The notes under the pieces are model-generated. The model was not told where the DNA came from and did no database searches. It saw nothing but the letters and a program-made list of their open reading frames with translations. Made by a program: the position numbers and the translations under genes. This document shows, one piece after another, positions 62,857 through 64,000 of a stretch of DNA of 64,000 nucleotides (the first letter of the stretch is position 1; each line of letters opens with the position of its first letter). The stretch comes from Abiotrophia sp938010525 (GTDB taxonomy: Bacteria > Bacillota > Bacilli > Lactobacillales > Aerococcaceae), in assembly GCF_938010525.1 (NCBI RefSeq), contig NZ_CALLVK010000021.1, forward strand, positions 124,001 through 188,000, in the 5' to 3' direction.

Positions 62857-62885
62857 AAAAAAGAGGCCAGTTTGACCTAGCCTCT
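62857..62885 (-). terminator. Terminator of the GH29 gene
   Basis: GAGGC-TAG / CTG-GCCTC hairpin with six T residues on the minus strand. Confidence 0.75.
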
Positions 62886-62893
62886 ATATCCTT

Positions 62894-64000
62894 TTAATCC
62901 TTCAATTCAATCTTCAGTACGGCATCAATTTGGTTAGGTAGGAGATAAGTATAATGCTCCACTTCCCCCATTTGGACGAAGGTCAAGCCTGGAAAGGCCT
63001 TGATATTCCAACTATCCGAAACCTGAAGCTCTGAGCCATCATTCAACCAAGAAATACGTTTGATTTGATCGCGGTCAATGCCCGGCAAATAAAGGGGCCC
63101 AATCGGTTGCTCGAAGAGATGGGCGTAGATGGTCTGGCCTTTGCGCGTATAGTAGCCCCAGTCAGGTTTTGGCAGGTCTGCATAGCCGCAGCCATAGATA
63201 CTTTCCGCGTGTAAATTCATCCAGTCAGAAAAATCACGCAGAATAGCCTGACTCTCGGCTGGGAAGCGACCTTGAGCAGTTGGCCCGATATTGAGCAGCA
63301 TGTTGCCCTCCTTAGCTACGCACTCCACTAGCTTATGAATGAGCGTTGCCGATGATTTATAGTGATGGTCTCTAGCGTGATAGGCCCAGTTATTATTCAT
63401 GGTCAAGCAGAGTTCCCAAGGGACAAAGTCCCCGGCTTCGTTACGGATGCCCTCATGTGGCACCACTTGCTCAGGACTGACAAAGTCCCCAGCATAGTCG
63501 CTAATGGTCTCCGTTACAATACTGCCAAAGCCCTCGCCAGAAGTCTCTAGACGGTTATCAATCAAAATCCAAGGTTGATGGCCCCGAACGAGCTCAATCA
63601 ATTCTTGGGCCCGCCAAGCCTGTCCACACATTTTGCCATAAGAGAAGTCAAACCAGAGGATATCCAATCGGCCATACTGGGTCACTAATTCTTCGACCTG
63701 ACGGTGCATATATTCAACATAACGATTGAAATCTTGCCCCGGATCAGCTGCTTGGTGCTTGCGGGGATGATAAGGGTCGCCTGCATGAGGATAGTCAGGG
63801 TGGTGCCAGTCTAAGAGACTGTAATAGAGGCCAACCTTTAGTCCTTCAGCACGTGCAGCGTCAACAAATTCTCGTACCAAGTCACGGCCACAAGGGGTAT
63901 TAGTTGCCTTGTAGTCCGTCCACTGACTATCAAAGAGGCAGAAACCGTCGTGGTGCTTAGCCGTCAGAATCATATACTGCATGCCTGCCGCCTTGGCCTG
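62894..64000 (-). CDS. Alpha-L-fucosidase (GH29), N-terminus outside the window
   Basis: 369 codons visible; the reading frame continues past the right edge (AKAAGMQYM before the first visible Met), so this is a partial gene. GH29 motifs: LTAKHHDGFCLFDSQWTDY, VGLYYSLLDWHH, and LDILWFDFSYG with the expected nucleophile Asp. A C-terminal beta-sandwich follows. It removes alpha-linked fucose from glycans, for example the core or antennary fucose that blocks EndoD. Any signal peptide is outside the window. Confidence 0.9.
   Translation of the reverse strand, partial: QAKAAGMQYMILTAKHHDGFCLFDSQWTDYKATNTPCGRDLVREFVDAARAEGLKVGLYYSLLDWHHPDYPHAGDPYHPRKHQAADPGQDFNRYVEYMHRQVEELVTQYGRLDILWFDFSYGKMCGQAWRAQELIELVRGHQPWILIDNRLETSGEGFGSIVTETISDYAGDFVSPEQVVPHEGIRNEAGDFVPWELCLTMNNNWAYHARDHHYKSSATLIHKLVECVAKEGNMLLNIGPTAQGRFPAESQAILRDFSDWMNLHAESIYGCGYADLPKPDWGYYTRKGQTIYAHLFEQPIGPLYLPGIDRDQIKRISWLNDGSELQVSDSWNIKAFPGLTFVQMGEVEHYTYLLPNQIDAVLKIELKD

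Overview
The window reads as ordinary chromosome from a Gram-positive coccus of the order Lactobacillales. The evidence is a SAM-III (SMK-box) leader on metK, T-box leaders on leuS and thrS, a CIRCE element on groESL, a GatCAB operon, Ala/Ser/Thr/Pro-linked LysM autolysin repeats and an LPXTG surface glycosidase. Moderate G+C by eye (not computed) and strong saccharolytic content suggest Aerococcaceae, perhaps an Abiotrophia-like species. That name is inference. No tRNA, rRNA, CRISPR array, integrase or insertion sequence was seen. Most genes lie on the minus strand.

Left part (1-9,600): the N-terminal part of a heavy-metal-type P-type ATPase and its small partner gene; a sucrose or fructooligosaccharide operon (LacI regulator, binding protein, two permeases, GH32 hydrolase; no ATPase gene) with two identical palindromic operators; and a translationally coupled pair of secreted nuclease-like proteins, one with an apparently lost active site. 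Next (9,600-21,900) come an rRNA methyltransferase, pepV, a pseudouridine synthase, a lipid-flippase-like protein with a very long acidic N-terminal tail, leuS with its T-box, a six-LysM glucosaminidase, mnmM, and metK with its SMK box.

Middle (21,900-38,400): several membrane or secreted proteins of unknown role, a degenerate phosphatidylserine-synthase-like protein, a DegV protein, a thiolase, a lipase-like hydrolase, a CAP-domain protein, uvrC, groESL, an O-antigen-ligase-like protein, thrS with its T-box, and an aromatic acid exporter-like protein.

Right (38,400-64,000): a D,D-carboxypeptidase and an L,D-transpeptidase facing each other across a 38-bp perfect palindrome; pcrA, ligA, camS and gatCAB in a conserved order; cysK-cysE; two unknown envelope genes; then a carbohydrate block of beta-galactosidase (GH2), a sortase-anchored endo-beta-N-acetylglucosaminidase (GH85), a walJ-type hydrolase and an alpha-L-fucosidase (GH29, cut by the window end). 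This block together with the sucrose operon points to host glycan and dietary sugar use.

Most of the content is conserved housekeeping. The best candidates for something undescribed are the acidic tail of the flippase-like protein, the pseudoenzyme-like nuclease partner, the degenerate CDP-alcohol phosphotransferase, the binding protein with no lipobox cysteine, and two strong unexplained palindromes.
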